DNA of 34,289 nt from Rhodocyclales bacterium RIFCSPLOWO2_02_FULL_63_24 (GTDB lineage: Bacteria > Pseudomonadota > Gammaproteobacteria > Burkholderiales > Rhodocyclaceae): positions 1 through 34,289 of the forward strand of contig MHZX01000047.1 of the NCBI GenBank assembly GCA_001828935.1, written 5' to 3'. The position numbers were made by a program, and so were the translations under genes. Below are positions 1-6,506 of the stretch, in pieces. Under the pieces are notes generated by a model. It searched no databases and was not told the DNA's origin. It was given only the letters and a program-made list of their open reading frames with translations. Position 1 is the stretch's first letter. Every line of letters starts with the position of its first letter.

Positions 1-20
1 CGTGATTCAGCGACAACTTA

Positions 21-341
21 TTGAATCAGCGTGGAAACTCGGCTTCGTCGGGATGGAACTTCAGGTTAGATAGCCGGGATGCCGCTCAACTGGTTGACCG
101 TACAGCAGGCAATCTTGCATCAAGCTTCGGGTTCGACAAAGTGCGCACCACGGCAGTGTTACGCACCATGGCGGAAGCATCCAAGCTCGCTGCCACCGGC
201 GACACTGTCGGCGCCCGCTCTCTAGTCCAATCCGCACTCAACATCGCCAAGCAGGAAGATGGTTTGGTAACCAACCCGCTGAACATCAGCATGGGGGATT
301 ACGTTCGCAATATGGAAAGTGCATGGGTTCGTGTTCTGTGA
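21..341 (+). CDS. hypothetical protein, weakly supported
   Basis: I do not recognise this 106-residue frame. It opens just after an in-frame TGA at 3-5, and the only early start is TTG at 21 with no convincing Shine-Dalgarno, so it may be the intact 3' end of a decayed gene. The product would be soluble, with an alanine-rich, probably helical middle (residues about 25-80) and no signal peptide or membrane segment. It ends about 100 bp before the exported hydrolase on the same strand. The antisense frames here are no better. Coding status rests only on length and plausible composition. Confidence 0.35.
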   Translation: MNQRGNSASSGWNFRLDSRDAAQLVDRTAGNLASSFGFDKVRTTAVLRTMAEASKLAATGDTVGARSLVQSALNIAKQEDGLVTNPLNISMGDYVRNMESAWVRVL

Positions 342-443
342 GAGATATAGAGGGACAGCCCTCGATATTCGTCTCGCGTGCCTCACGACATGCCATTCCA
401 TTTTCAACTTTTCTTTCAAACTCATCATCAGGAGAACCATAGC

Positions 444-1082
444 ATGAAGAAACATTGGATCGCATCCGCAATCGCCGCGCTGCTGATTTCCGGCGGCGCC
501 GTGGCACAAGTCGAAATGGATATCAAGGCTGGCGACAACATCGTTTCCGCGATGACCATGGGCGAGGGCGAGCATGCGGTGATCGCACTCCATGGCGCGG
601 GCGGCAATACCAGGAAGTTCTTCTTTGAAGAAAAGGGTGCTCAATTTGCCCAGGGCCTGGCCAAGGCCGGATTTCGGGTCATCGCCGTCACCTGGTCCGG
701 CGAGACCGGGGGCGGCTTTGGCGAGGTGAATGCGGCCATCGAACACGCCAAGGCCAAGGGTGCCAAAAAGATTTCCCTGATGGGTCACAGCCGCGGCGGC
801 GAACTGGCCGCCAACTATGCGCGCAAGCAGCCTGACGGCAGCTTCGATACCGTCGTGCAGTTTTCCTCCGTCGATGATCAGGGTCTGTCGCTGACCAAGA
901 CCAAGAAGCTGTTCGCCTTCAACAAGTACGACAGGTGGGCCAACTGGCAGCCGTCCGCATTTGAAAAGTCTGCCGAGCCGAAACAGATGATCGCCCTCGG
1001 CGGCAGTGGCCATCCGGTATCGGCGTTGGTCGAAGAGCAAGCAACCTTGCTCAATGACGTTGTCGCAGCACTGAAAAAGTAG
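444..1082 (+). CDS. exported alpha/beta hydrolase
   Basis: A 212-residue predicted secreted serine hydrolase. The ATG at 444 is chosen because AGGAGA lies about 8 bp upstream and because the protein then begins with a typical signal peptide: KK, a hydrophobic stretch at about 6-19, and a cleavage-like AVAQ near 19-22. The fold is shown by an HGAGG oxyanion-type motif at 50-54 and the nucleophile elbow GHSRGG at 114-119, with Ser116 as nucleophile. Candidate triad partners are Asp163 and His190, the latter in a GSGHP motif. At 212 residues it is a compact, lid-less hydrolase of the dienelactone-hydrolase/lysophospholipase type. The substrate cannot be told. It is followed 94 bp later by another exported protein on the same strand. 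Confidence 0.85.
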   Translation: MKKHWIASAIAALLISGGAVAQVEMDIKAGDNIVSAMTMGEGEHAVIALHGAGGNTRKFFFEEKGAQFAQGLAKAGFRVIAVTWSGETGGGFGEVNAAIEHAKAKGAKKISLMGHSRGGELAANYARKQPDGSFDTVVQFSSVDDQGLSLTKTKKLFAFNKYDRWANWQPSAFEKSAEPKQMIALGGSGHPVSALVEEQATLLNDVVAALKK

Positions 1083-1176
1083 ATCGCCCCAACGCTGGCG
1101 GAATGCGCGCCGTGCCGCCAGCGCCGACTTTCGAGCGCAACAACTTCGACCGCAATCTCATTCTTCCGGAGCCATC

Positions 1177-1584
1177 ATGAAAGCCATACTTGCCACTTTG
1201 CTTGCCGCCGCTTCCTTTTCCTCCTTCGCCCAGCAGCTCACCGTTGACTGGACATGGAAAAAGGATCATCTGTGCAAGCCAGACTCGCCGGAACTTGCCG
1301 TCGGCAATATTCCTGACGGCACCAGGAAGCTCGAAGTCAACATGCGCGATCTCGACTACCAAAACTTCGACCATGGCGGCGGCACCGTCGACTACACCGG
1401 CGGCCCCGGAAAGACAACCATCGTCGCCGGAACGCTCAAGCAATACGTCGGCCCCTGTCCAGGCAGCGCTTTCCATGGGTTCGGACACGACTACGTGATC
1501 TACGTGACGGCACTGGGCGCCGATGGCGCCAAGCTGGCTTCGGGTAACAACAAGAAGACTTTCTCCTCGACAACCGCAAAGTAG
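1177..1584 (+). CDS. exported YbhB/YbcL-like (PEBP family) protein
   Basis: A 135-residue protein with an N-terminal signal peptide (hydrophobic residues about 4-17, then FAQQ). Start: ATG at 1177 with CGGAG about 7 bp upstream. The body keeps landmarks of the bacterial phosphatidylethanolamine-binding-protein fold: SPEL near 38, a segment ending in a D-x-D-like MRDLDY, a GPCPG motif after the central strand, and HDYVIYVTAL, which matches the H-x-Y-x-F-x-V-x-A-L strand of YbhB/YbcL. The usual HWV core is replaced by FDHGGG. The family binds small anionic ligands; bacterial members have no agreed role. The gene probably shares a transcript with the upstream hydrolase. The family call rests on the spacing of these motifs. 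Confidence 0.65.
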   Translation: MKAILATLLAAASFSSFAQQLTVDWTWKKDHLCKPDSPELAVGNIPDGTRKLEVNMRDLDYQNFDHGGGTVDYTGGPGKTTIVAGTLKQYVGPCPGSAFHGFGHDYVIYVTALGADGAKLASGNNKKTFSSTTAK

Positions 1585-1642
1585 CGTGTTGCGGGCAAGG
1601 CACTACGCTACCTCGCCCGCGCCATGATTGCCCGTGCGCGCG

Positions 1643-1768
1643 ATGTCAGAAGCAATCGCGCAGAAGGTGCTCGACATGAGTATCACCTACGTCGAAGGCT
1701 ATGATCTGCCGGAGACTCGCGGCAGAAAATCCGGCATCGCGCAAATGGTGCGCATGGCGGAGTTTTAG
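1643..1768 (+). pseudogene. possible gene remnant (41-codon frame)
   Basis: A short open frame starting at ATG 1643, or GTG 1634, after an in-frame TGA at 1625. The predicted peptide includes ITYVEGYDLPETRGRKSG and has a protein-like composition, but there is no clear Shine-Dalgarno. It could be the 3' stump of a deleted gene, lying between the PEBP-like gene and the terminator at 1833. I do not recognise the family. Confidence 0.2.
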
Positions 1769-1832
1769 CGTTTTCCCCTCTGAAGAGTCGGCGCTGACGG
1801 GACGGCATCGTCGCAGCCGGTCGCCGTGAACG

Positions 1833-1861
1833 AAAAAAGCCCGGCGCTGCCGGGCTTTTTT
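1833..1861. terminator. bidirectional rho-independent terminator
   Basis: A perfect 13-bp inverted repeat: arms 1833-1845 (AAAAAAGCCCGGC) and 1849-1861 (GCCGGGCTTTTTT) around a 3-base loop. The A-tract on one side and T-tract on the other let it work on both strands. It closes the plus-strand genes at 444-1584 and could also serve the short minus-strand frame ending at 1884. Confidence 0.85.
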
Positions 1862-1883
1862 GTCGGGAGAAATCCGATCCGCT

Positions 1884-1988
1884 TTAGATCAGTTCCCAGA
1901 TCGGAGTGCCATGGGGGTCGATTTCCCGAGCATCACCCGCCTTGAACGTTTGGACATCCTTCCCCGATCTCGTGGAATAATGGCCCAT
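1884..1988 (-). pseudogene. possible 3' stump of a minus-strand gene
   Basis: A 34-codon minus-strand frame ending REIDPHGTPIWELI, 22 bp before the terminator at 1833-1861. Its ATG lies on top of the start of the plus-strand brnT gene. The last residues, the stop context and the following terminator resemble the end of the thiolase gene at 3730 and its terminator. It may be the leftover end of a displaced gene. Translation is unproven. Confidence 0.2.
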
Positions 1989-2259
1989 GGAATTTGAGAT
2001 CGATGCCACAAAGGCCGCGCGAAACCTGAAGAAACACAAAGTCAGTTTCGAAGAAGCTGCCTCTGTGTTCGGCGATCCGATGGCGTACACTTTTGCCGAT
2101 CCCGACCATTCGGTCGGTGAAGAACGCTGGCTCATGTTTGGCTTGTCGCGGATGAGGCGGATTCTTGCCGTTATTTTCACTCACCGACGTGGAAAATATC
2201 GCATCATCAGCGCACGTTTGACGACTCGGCACGAGAGGAAAATATATGAAGAAGCTTGA
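1987..2259 (+). CDS. brnT: BrnT family type II toxin
   Basis: A 90-residue BrnT/DUF497 protein, the RelE-like ribonuclease toxin of a type II toxin-antitoxin pair. The family hallmarks are present in order: an N-terminal F-E-x-D-x-x-K-A-x-x-N segment, KHKVSFEEAASVFGD at about 16-30, a central strand with ERW, and the C-terminal RIISARLTTRHERKIYEE. Length fits the family (about 90). Start: ATG at 1987. A TTGGAC (1950-1955) with TGGAAT (1973-1978) at 17 bp is a weak promoter candidate that would leave almost no leader. The antitoxin start overlaps the end of this gene by 14 nt, the usual toxin-first arrangement of brnTA. It should cut mRNA during stress when the antitoxin is degraded. Confidence 0.88.
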   Translation: MEFEIDATKAARNLKKHKVSFEEAASVFGDPMAYTFADPDHSVGEERWLMFGLSRMRRILAVIFTHRRGKYRIISARLTTRHERKIYEEA

Positions 2260-2503
2260 GGAAATGCGCACCGAGTATCGGCGCGAAGAACTTGGAAAAG
2301 GTGTGCGCGGGAAACATTTCGCCGAATTCAAGAAAGGCAGCAATCTGGTGTTGTTGACGCCAGAGCTGTCAAAAGTTTTCCCCACGACCGAGGCCGTAAA
2401 TGCCGCTTTGAGTTCATTGGTTAGCGTCGCCCGCTCGGTGACAGACGTAACCCGTCGCTCAACCCGTACGCACGCTGCAAAACCGCCGGCATCGGCACAC
2501 TAG
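2246..2503 (+). CDS. BrnT-partner antitoxin
   Basis: An 85-residue protein overlapping brnT by 14 nt and therefore probably translationally coupled. The core at about 14-60 (LGKGVRGKHFAEFKKGSN, then LLTPELSKVFPTTEAVNAAL) matches the small antitoxins seen next to DUF497 toxins, in which a basic RGK segment precedes a V-F-P-x-x-x-A-V-N-x-A-L helix. It differs from the classical BrnA ribbon-helix-helix form. The last about 25 residues are Ser/Thr/Arg-rich and probably disordered. Expected role: bind and neutralise BrnT and repress the operon. The gene is followed at once by a third ORF with a strong ribosome-binding site. Confidence 0.75.
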   Translation: MKKLEEMRTEYRREELGKGVRGKHFAEFKKGSNLVLLTPELSKVFPTTEAVNAALSSLVSVARSVTDVTRRSTRTHAAKPPASAH

Positions 2504-2515
2504 GAGGCAGGCGTC

Positions 2516-2809
2516 TTGGACGGTGACCATCCACCTACAAAAAGAGCTCGTCTCGAGTCGAGGACAGTCGCGTCCAAGGTGGCCGACGATCATCCTGAAG
2601 CGAATCCTGGCCATATCAAGCGCGGCATAGTTCGGGGCGAGTTTGAGGCGGTGGGGACCACCCCGATGGTATCTGGCAACGAAGAAGACTGGCTGCACGA
2701 ACCCCGGGCGGCAGTCCAACTCAGAGAAGCGCTGGCCTGGGCACAAACCAATCCGCCGACCGACCGCAAGGCCGGTGCCGTGCTGGAAAAGCTTCGTGGC
2801 GAAGCCTGA
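2516..2809 (+). CDS. hypothetical protein in the BrnT operon
   Basis: A 97-residue unknown protein. The start is TTG at 2516, chosen because AGGAGG (2502-2507) overlaps the antitoxin stop at ideal spacing, which gives a 12-bp gap and argues that it is a true third member of the operon. The N-terminal half is polar and Arg/Asp-rich. The C-terminal half (about 55-97: WLHEPRAAVQLREALAWAQ, then NPPTDRKAGAVLEKL) is predicted helical and looks in outline like the toxin-binding C-terminus of RelB/YefM-type antitoxins. That likeness is an impression, not a family assignment. No membrane segment or signal peptide. Confidence 0.5.
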   Translation: MDGDHPPTKRARLESRTVASKVADDHPEANPGHIKRGIVRGEFEAVGTTPMVSGNEEDWLHEPRAAVQLREALAWAQTNPPTDRKAGAVLEKLRGEA

Positions 2810-2836
2810 GTAGTTACCTTAAAACCTCAGCTCAAC

Positions 2837-2995
2837 CACGGGGAACATGGGGGCCGCGGGGAGAAAGAAGGGCTTGCCGCGAAAAATTCCGCAGCCAAAC
2901 GGGTGAGCACGAAAACCGTGCCAACTCACTGAATTTCCCCGTCGCTTGCCGCGAAGCGGAATCCCAAGCGCGCAGATCGCCCCATGTTCCCCGTG
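2837..2995. repeat. 159-bp nested palindrome, MITE- or REP-like
   Basis: The outer arms are a perfect 16-bp inverted repeat: CACGGGGAACATGGGG at 2837-2852 and its complement at 2980-2995. Nested inside are AATTCCGC (2885-2892) against GCGGAAT (2956-2962), and a central hairpin with GTGAG and CACG (2903-2911) pairing with CGTG and CTCAC (2917-2929) around AAAAC. All are centred near 2915-2924. A direct repeat GCTTGCCGCGAA occurs at 2872-2883 and 2944-2955. The element sits in a gene-free stretch between two toxin-antitoxin loci. No transposase frame lies within it, so if mobile it would be non-autonomous. Confidence 0.6.
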
Positions 2996-3013
2996 ATCAA
3001 CTGCTTTTTCTAG

Positions 3014-3127
3014 GTTTATTCGCTCCGTATCACGCAATCGCTCCGCGCCACCGCCTACCGCGATGGCGACTTCATCCGCCTGCTGAGCGTCGCACCCGAT
3101 CACGACGGCAATTACGGCAGGAAGTAA
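3014..3127 (+). pseudogene. possible remnant reading frame
   Basis: A 37-codon frame open from a TAG at 3011 to the TAA at 3125-3127. It lacks a proper start and reads like the tail of a protein (SLRATAYRDGDFIRLLSVAP near its middle). I do not recognise it. With the palindrome it accounts for most of the gene-free stretch 2810-3302. The rest (3128-3302) is GC-rich sequence in which I see no gene, only an AT-rich TAAATT about 40 bp before the next gene. Confidence 0.2.
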
Positions 3128-3302
3128 GCTTTTCTCGTCCGGCCGCCAAGCGCTCGCGCCGCCACCAAGGGTTGCCGCAGAGACGCCGGGCGTCGGCGCG
3201 GGCAGCGGACCGCGTTGGCGCCTTGCGGAGCGAATGCGAGATGCGTCGGCACGGCCGCATCGATGGTAAATTAGTCGGCAAGCGATCTCTGCCGTCCACA
3301 AA

Positions 3303-3602
3303 ATGAACCTGCAAGTGTCAATCTCCAATACCGCGATACGCGACTTCTGCCGTGCCCATGCCGTGCGTACGCTTTCCGTTTTCGGTTCCGCGGTTCGGAG
3401 CGATTTCAACCGGGACAGCGATGTCGATGTCTTGATCGATCTCGCTCCCGACGCGCGCATCGGGCTCGTGACACTGCAAAGGATGCGTGACGAATTGACC
3501 GAGATTTTCGGTCGTCCGGTCGACCTGCTGACGCGGGATGGCCTGAACCGCCACATCCGCGACCAGATTTTGAGCGAAGCCCAGGTAATCCATGCGGAGT
3601 GA
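3303..3602 (+). CDS. mntA: MntA-type nucleotidyltransferase antitoxin
   Basis: A 99-residue minimal nucleotidyltransferase of the MNT (DNA polymerase beta-like) superfamily. The catalytic signature GSx10DxD is complete: Gly28-Ser29 and Asp40/Asp42, preceded by the strand VRTLSVF. The C-terminal half (FGRPVDLLTRDGLN, then IRDQILSEAQVIHAE) is typical of the family. In HepT-MntA systems this enzyme transfers AMP from ATP to a tyrosine of the HepT RNase and so silences it. The gene overlaps a hepT start by 11 nt (3592-3602), the normal arrangement, but the hepT frame is broken after 19 codons. The antitoxin is thus intact and apparently orphaned. Confidence 0.85.
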   Translation: MNLQVSISNTAIRDFCRAHAVRTLSVFGSAVRSDFNRDSDVDVLIDLAPDARIGLVTLQRMRDELTEIFGRPVDLLTRDGLNRHIRDQILSEAQVIHAE

Positions 3603-3651
3603 TCGGCTGTATCTGGCTGACATCCTGGATGCCATTGCGGTTCTAGGTTGA
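3592..3651 (+). pseudogene. hepT: hepT toxin gene, truncated after 19 codons
   Basis: The frame starting at ATG 3592, overlapping the mntA stop, encodes MRSDRLYLADILDAIAVLG and then TGA at 3649. The first 17 or so residues match the conserved N-terminus of HepT/DUF86 (R-x-D-x-L-Y-L-x-D-I-L-x-A-I). A full HepT is about 110-140 residues with an R-x4-6-H RNase motif near the C-terminus, and all of that is missing. The terminator of the convergent thiolase operon starts only 25 bp later, so a deletion probably joined hepT to this terminator. Confidence 0.7.
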
Positions 3652-3675
3652 AAAGCAGTAAGTCGCGCGGCAAGG

Positions 3676-3713
3676 CCAGCAAAAAGCCCGGCCGAAGCCG
3701 GGCTTTTTGCTGG
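3676..3713 (-). terminator. rho-independent terminator of the thiolase operon
   Basis: A perfect 17-bp inverted repeat (arms 3676-3692 and 3697-3713) with the tetraloop CGAA on the plus strand. The arms carry a GCCCGGC core followed by five A/T pairs. It lies 16 bp beyond the thiolase stop on the minus strand. Because the stem is symmetric it can also end plus-strand transcripts from mntA. Confidence 0.88.
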
Positions 3714-3729
3714 AGCGGATGAAGCCGTA

Positions 3730-4917
3730 TCAGATCATTTCCCAGATCGTGGTGATGCCCTGGCCGCCTCCGATACACATCGTCGCGAGGCAGTACTTGC
3801 TGCCGACGCGGCGGGCTTCGTAGAGGGCCTTGGTGATGATCACCGCGCCGGAGGCGCCGATCGGATGGCCGATGGCGATGGCGCCGCCGTTCGGGTTGCT
3901 CTTGTTCGGATCGAGACCGAGCACCTTGGCCACGGTCAGCGACTGGGCGGCAAAGGCTTCGTTGGATTCGACGACGCCGATGTCGTCGATCTTGAGGCCG
4001 GCCTTGGCCAGCGCGATGCGGGTCGACGGGATCGGGCCTTCGCCCATGACGTCGTTGGGCACGCCGCCGATGCCATAGGCGACCAGACGCGCCATCGCCT
4101 TGTGGCCGCCGGCGGCCGCCTTGGCGGCATCCGCCAGCACCAGGAAGCCGGCGCCGTCGTTGATGCCGGAAGCATTGCCGGCGGTGACGGTGCCGTTCTT
4201 GTCGAAGGCCGGCTTCATCTTGGCCAGCGCTTCCATGGTGGTGTTGGCCTTGATGTGCTCGTCGGTGTCGAACACCACGTCGCCCTTGCGGGTCTTGATC
4301 GTGATCGGCACGATCTGTTCCTTGAAGTAGCCGGCGGCGACCGCGGCGGCGGCGCGGCGCTGCGATTCGCAGGCGAACTCGTCCTGCTGCTCGCGCGTGA
4401 AGCCGTGCTTCTTGGCCAGATTCTCGGCGGTGATGCCCATGTGGCCGGCGCCGAAGGGATCGGTCAGCGCGGCAACCATGGCATCGATCATCTTGGTGTC
4501 GCCCATGCGCGCGCCGGAACGCATCGCCGGCGACAAATAGGCGCCGCGCGACATGACTTCGACGCCGCCGCCGAGGGCGAAGTCGGCATCGCCGAGCAGG
4601 ATCGCCTGGGCCGAGCTGACGATCGCCTGCTGCGAGGACCCGCAGAGGCGATTCACCGCAAAGGTGACCGACTCCATGCTCATGCCGCCCTGGATCGTGG
4701 CATTGCGCGCGACGTAGGGATAGCGGACTTCGGTCGGAATCACGTTGCCCACGGTGGCGAAGGTAATGGCCTTGGGATCGACGCCGGAACGGGCGATAGC
4801 CTCCTTGACGACCAGGCCGCCGAGGTCGGCGGGCTCCATGCCGGACAGCGAACCCATGAAGGTGCCGACCGCGGCACGAACGGCACTCAGTACAACGACT
4901 TCTCTTTTGTCAGCCAT
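3730..4917 (-). CDS. acetyl-CoA acetyltransferase (thiolase II)
   Basis: A 395-residue thiolase catalysing reversible Claisen condensation or thiolysis of acyl-CoA, as used in polyhydroxyalkanoate precursor synthesis or beta-oxidation. The active site is complete: nucleophile Cys92 in NRLCGSSQQA, the NEAFA motif at about 319-323, His351 in GHPIGASGA and the proton-transfer Cys381 in CIGGGQG. Length is normal for the family (390-400). The start is supported by AGGAG 7 bp upstream. It is the last gene of a minus-strand run Nudix - CobD-like - thiolase, with only 22 bp to the upstream gene, and a strong terminator follows. It resembles the PhaA/BktB group, but no phaB or phaC is present here, so the pathway is left open. 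Confidence 0.93.
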   Translation of the reverse strand: MADKREVVVLSAVRAAVGTFMGSLSGMEPADLGGLVVKEAIARSGVDPKAITFATVGNVIPTEVRYPYVARNATIQGGMSMESVTFAVNRLCGSSQQAIVSSAQAILLGDADFALGGGVEVMSRGAYLSPAMRSGARMGDTKMIDAMVAALTDPFGAGHMGITAENLAKKHGFTREQQDEFACESQRRAAAAVAAGYFKEQIVPITIKTRKGDVVFDTDEHIKANTTMEALAKMKPAFDKNGTVTAGNASGINDGAGFLVLADAAKAAAGGHKAMARLVAYGIGGVPNDVMGEGPIPSTRIALAKAGLKIDDIGVVESNEAFAAQSLTVAKVLGLDPNKSNPNGGAIAIGHPIGASGAVIITKALYEARRVGSKYCLATMCIGGGQGITTIWEMI

Positions 4918-4939
4918 TACAAAACTCCTAAATTAGATA

Positions 4940-5875
4940 TCAACTGCCGACCCAACTGGAAATCCAGATCAGGGCCAGCACCGCCAAACCGAGCACGAGA
5001 CTGCGCCAGACGAGGCCTATGGTGCTCTGCATGAAGTCGGGATCGGCGTCCTCCCCCAATCCCAGTTCCGGACGATCGCTAACGTCGCCCGTGTCTTGAA
5101 TTACGTCATGTACCGGCATCCCCAGGCGTACCCCCAGGGCACCGGCACCGCTGGCCAGCAGTATACCGGAGCCGCCGTCGGGCCATAGATCGGCCTGATT
5201 TCGCCAACAATGCACTGCATCCTCGAAATCGCCGACCACGGCGAAGGCTGCGGCCGTGACGCGCAAGGGCAGCCAGTCGATCAGCGTGAAGGCCTGGTGC
5301 GCAAACTGTCCGAACTCGCCGAATTCGGCCTCCCCACGTCGGCCCCAGAACTCGTCGAAGGACTGAGCCAGGCGGTAGAGCAAGGCGCCTGCCGGCCCCA
5401 GCACGGCAAACCAGAGCAGCGGCGCAAAGACATGCCGATGCGAGGCAAGCAGGGCCTGCTCGATTGCCAGCCGCGCAATCTCGCCGGTGGTCAGGCGGTC
5501 GCCGGCACACCCGCGCCATTGCGCCAGCGTTTGCCGCGCCTGGTCGACTTCGCCGAGGCGTAGCGCGAGATGGATGTCGGTAAAGAAATGGCTGAACTGG
5601 CGAAACCCCATGGTCAGGTACAGCACACCGATTCCGAGCAGGAAAGCCAGCAGCGGCTGAAAGTAGCCCAGCAAGCCATGCGCCAGGGCAAGCAGCGCCG
5701 CCGGCAGCGCAACACCCAGGCCCCAGGCGATGGCGCCATGGCGGCGGCCGCCATCATTGAACTTGTCTTCCAGTAGCGCCGCCATGCGCGCCAGGGGGGC
5801 GCGCACCGCACCTTGCACCGGTAGCGCGTGCAACTGCTCGATCACCAGGGCGATGACGATGGAGATCAGGGTCAT
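4940..5875 (-). CDS. CobD/CbiB-like integral membrane protein
   Basis: A 311-residue polytopic membrane protein of the CobD/CbiB-AmpE type. The start is ATG at 5875, giving the typical MTLISIVIALVIEQLHAL N-terminus and a 4-bp gap to the Nudix stop. The longer frame upstream is just read-through of the Nudix gene. Hydrophobic segments are visible at about 2-15, 50-70, 73-90, 150-170 and 285-305. Family features include the R/D-rich loop after helix 3 (HLALRLGEVDQARQTLAQW) and F-W-G-R-R-G. True CobD/CbiB makes adenosylcobinamide phosphate. This betaproteobacterial subgroup is usually annotated only as CobD/CbiB family and lies outside cobalamin operons, as here. A cobalamin role is not supported by the neighbours. 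Confidence 0.75.
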   Translation of the reverse strand: MTLISIVIALVIEQLHALPVQGAVRAPLARMAALLEDKFNDGGRRHGAIAWGLGVALPAALLALAHGLLGYFQPLLAFLLGIGVLYLTMGFRQFSHFFTDIHLALRLGEVDQARQTLAQWRGCAGDRLTTGEIARLAIEQALLASHRHVFAPLLWFAVLGPAGALLYRLAQSFDEFWGRRGEAEFGEFGQFAHQAFTLIDWLPLRVTAAAFAVVGDFEDAVHCWRNQADLWPDGGSGILLASGAGALGVRLGMPVHDVIQDTGDVSDRPELGLGEDADPDFMQSTIGLVWRSLVLGLAVLALIWISSWVGS

Positions 5876-5879
5876 GTAA

Positions 5880-6506
5880 TCATGCCTCGGCGTACAGGAA
5901 TCGATGCAAGGCCACCAGCATGCCGGCGGTCGCACCCCAGATGAAATAGCCCTGCCAGGGCATGGCCCAGTACTCGTGCATGGCGCCGCGCACCTCGATG
6001 CTCTGGCGCTGATGGTTGGCACTGTCGAGGAGGAATTCGAGCGGCGGCTCGAAGACTTCCGCCACCTCGAAATCGTCGAGTTTCAGGTTCAGCGGCGGTG
6101 TCACCAGGCCCACCACCGGCGTGATGACGAAGCCCGTGCCGGTACGGTACTCCGGCAAGCGGCCGAGGATTTCGACCTGCGATGGCGCCAGACCGACTTC
6201 CTCTTCGGCCTCGCGCAGGGCCGTAGCCTCGGGCGAGGCGTCGCTCTCTTCACTGCGCCCACCGGGAAAGCTGACCTGTCCGGCGTGATCACGGAGGTGC
6301 GCGGTGCGCTGGGTCAGCAGCATGGTCGCCCCGGTCTGGCGCACCACCACCGGCACCAGCACGGCGGCGGCAATCAGATCGGTCTCGGCCGACACCCAGG
6401 ATTCAATTACTGGAGGCGCAACGAAGCCTTCGCTGAATCGACGACGCATCAGGGAAAGCAAGCCTCCGCTAGAATTCGGGCTTGCGCTAACTAGAGACTC
6501 CGGCAT
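5880..6506 (-). CDS. Nudix hydrolase, CoA pyrophosphatase type (NudL-like)
   Basis: A Nudix hydrolase of up to 208 residues, predicted to cleave CoA and acyl-CoA to phosphopantetheine and 3',5'-ADP. It carries the NudL/UPF0035 signature LLTQRTAHLRDHAGQVSFPGG followed by the Nudix box G-x5-E-x7-REAEEEVGL with its metal-binding glutamates. The start is uncertain. ATG 6506 overlaps the divergent amidotransferase start by 2 bp. ATG 6449 has GGAGG upstream at slightly long spacing, but the family's conserved N-terminal helix begins a little before that residue. The gene heads the Nudix-CobD-thiolase run. A CoA-cleaving enzyme beside a thiolase suggests a link to CoA turnover, which is inference. 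Confidence 0.85.
   Translation of the reverse strand: MPESLVSASPNSSGGLLSLMRRRFSEGFVAPPVIESWVSAETDLIAAAVLVPVVVRQTGATMLLTQRTAHLRDHAGQVSFPGGRSEESDASPEATALREAEEEVGLAPSQVEILGRLPEYRTGTGFVITPVVGLVTPPLNLKLDDFEVAEVFEPPLEFLLDSANHQRQSIEVRGAMHEYWAMPWQGYFIWGATAGMLVALHRFLYAEA

Noticed and set aside
222..1040. 272-codon minus-strand frame opposite the exported hydrolase
   Set aside because: The plus-strand gene has a signal peptide, ribosome-binding site and GHSRGG; the minus frame has none.
2819..3778. 319-codon minus-strand frame across the palindrome and mntA
   Set aside because: It runs through a palindrome, antisense to mntA and through the thiolase terminator; composition is not protein-like. The C-terminal Phe recalls outer-membrane proteins, but nothing else fits.
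3865..5034. 389-codon plus-strand frame opposite the thiolase
   Set aside because: Composition is Gly/His/Asp/Arg-rich without motifs; it mirrors the codon bias of the real minus-strand gene.
4940..5875. Cobalamin biosynthesis operon
   Set aside because: Only the CobD/CbiB-like protein is present; the neighbours are a Nudix hydrolase and a thiolase.
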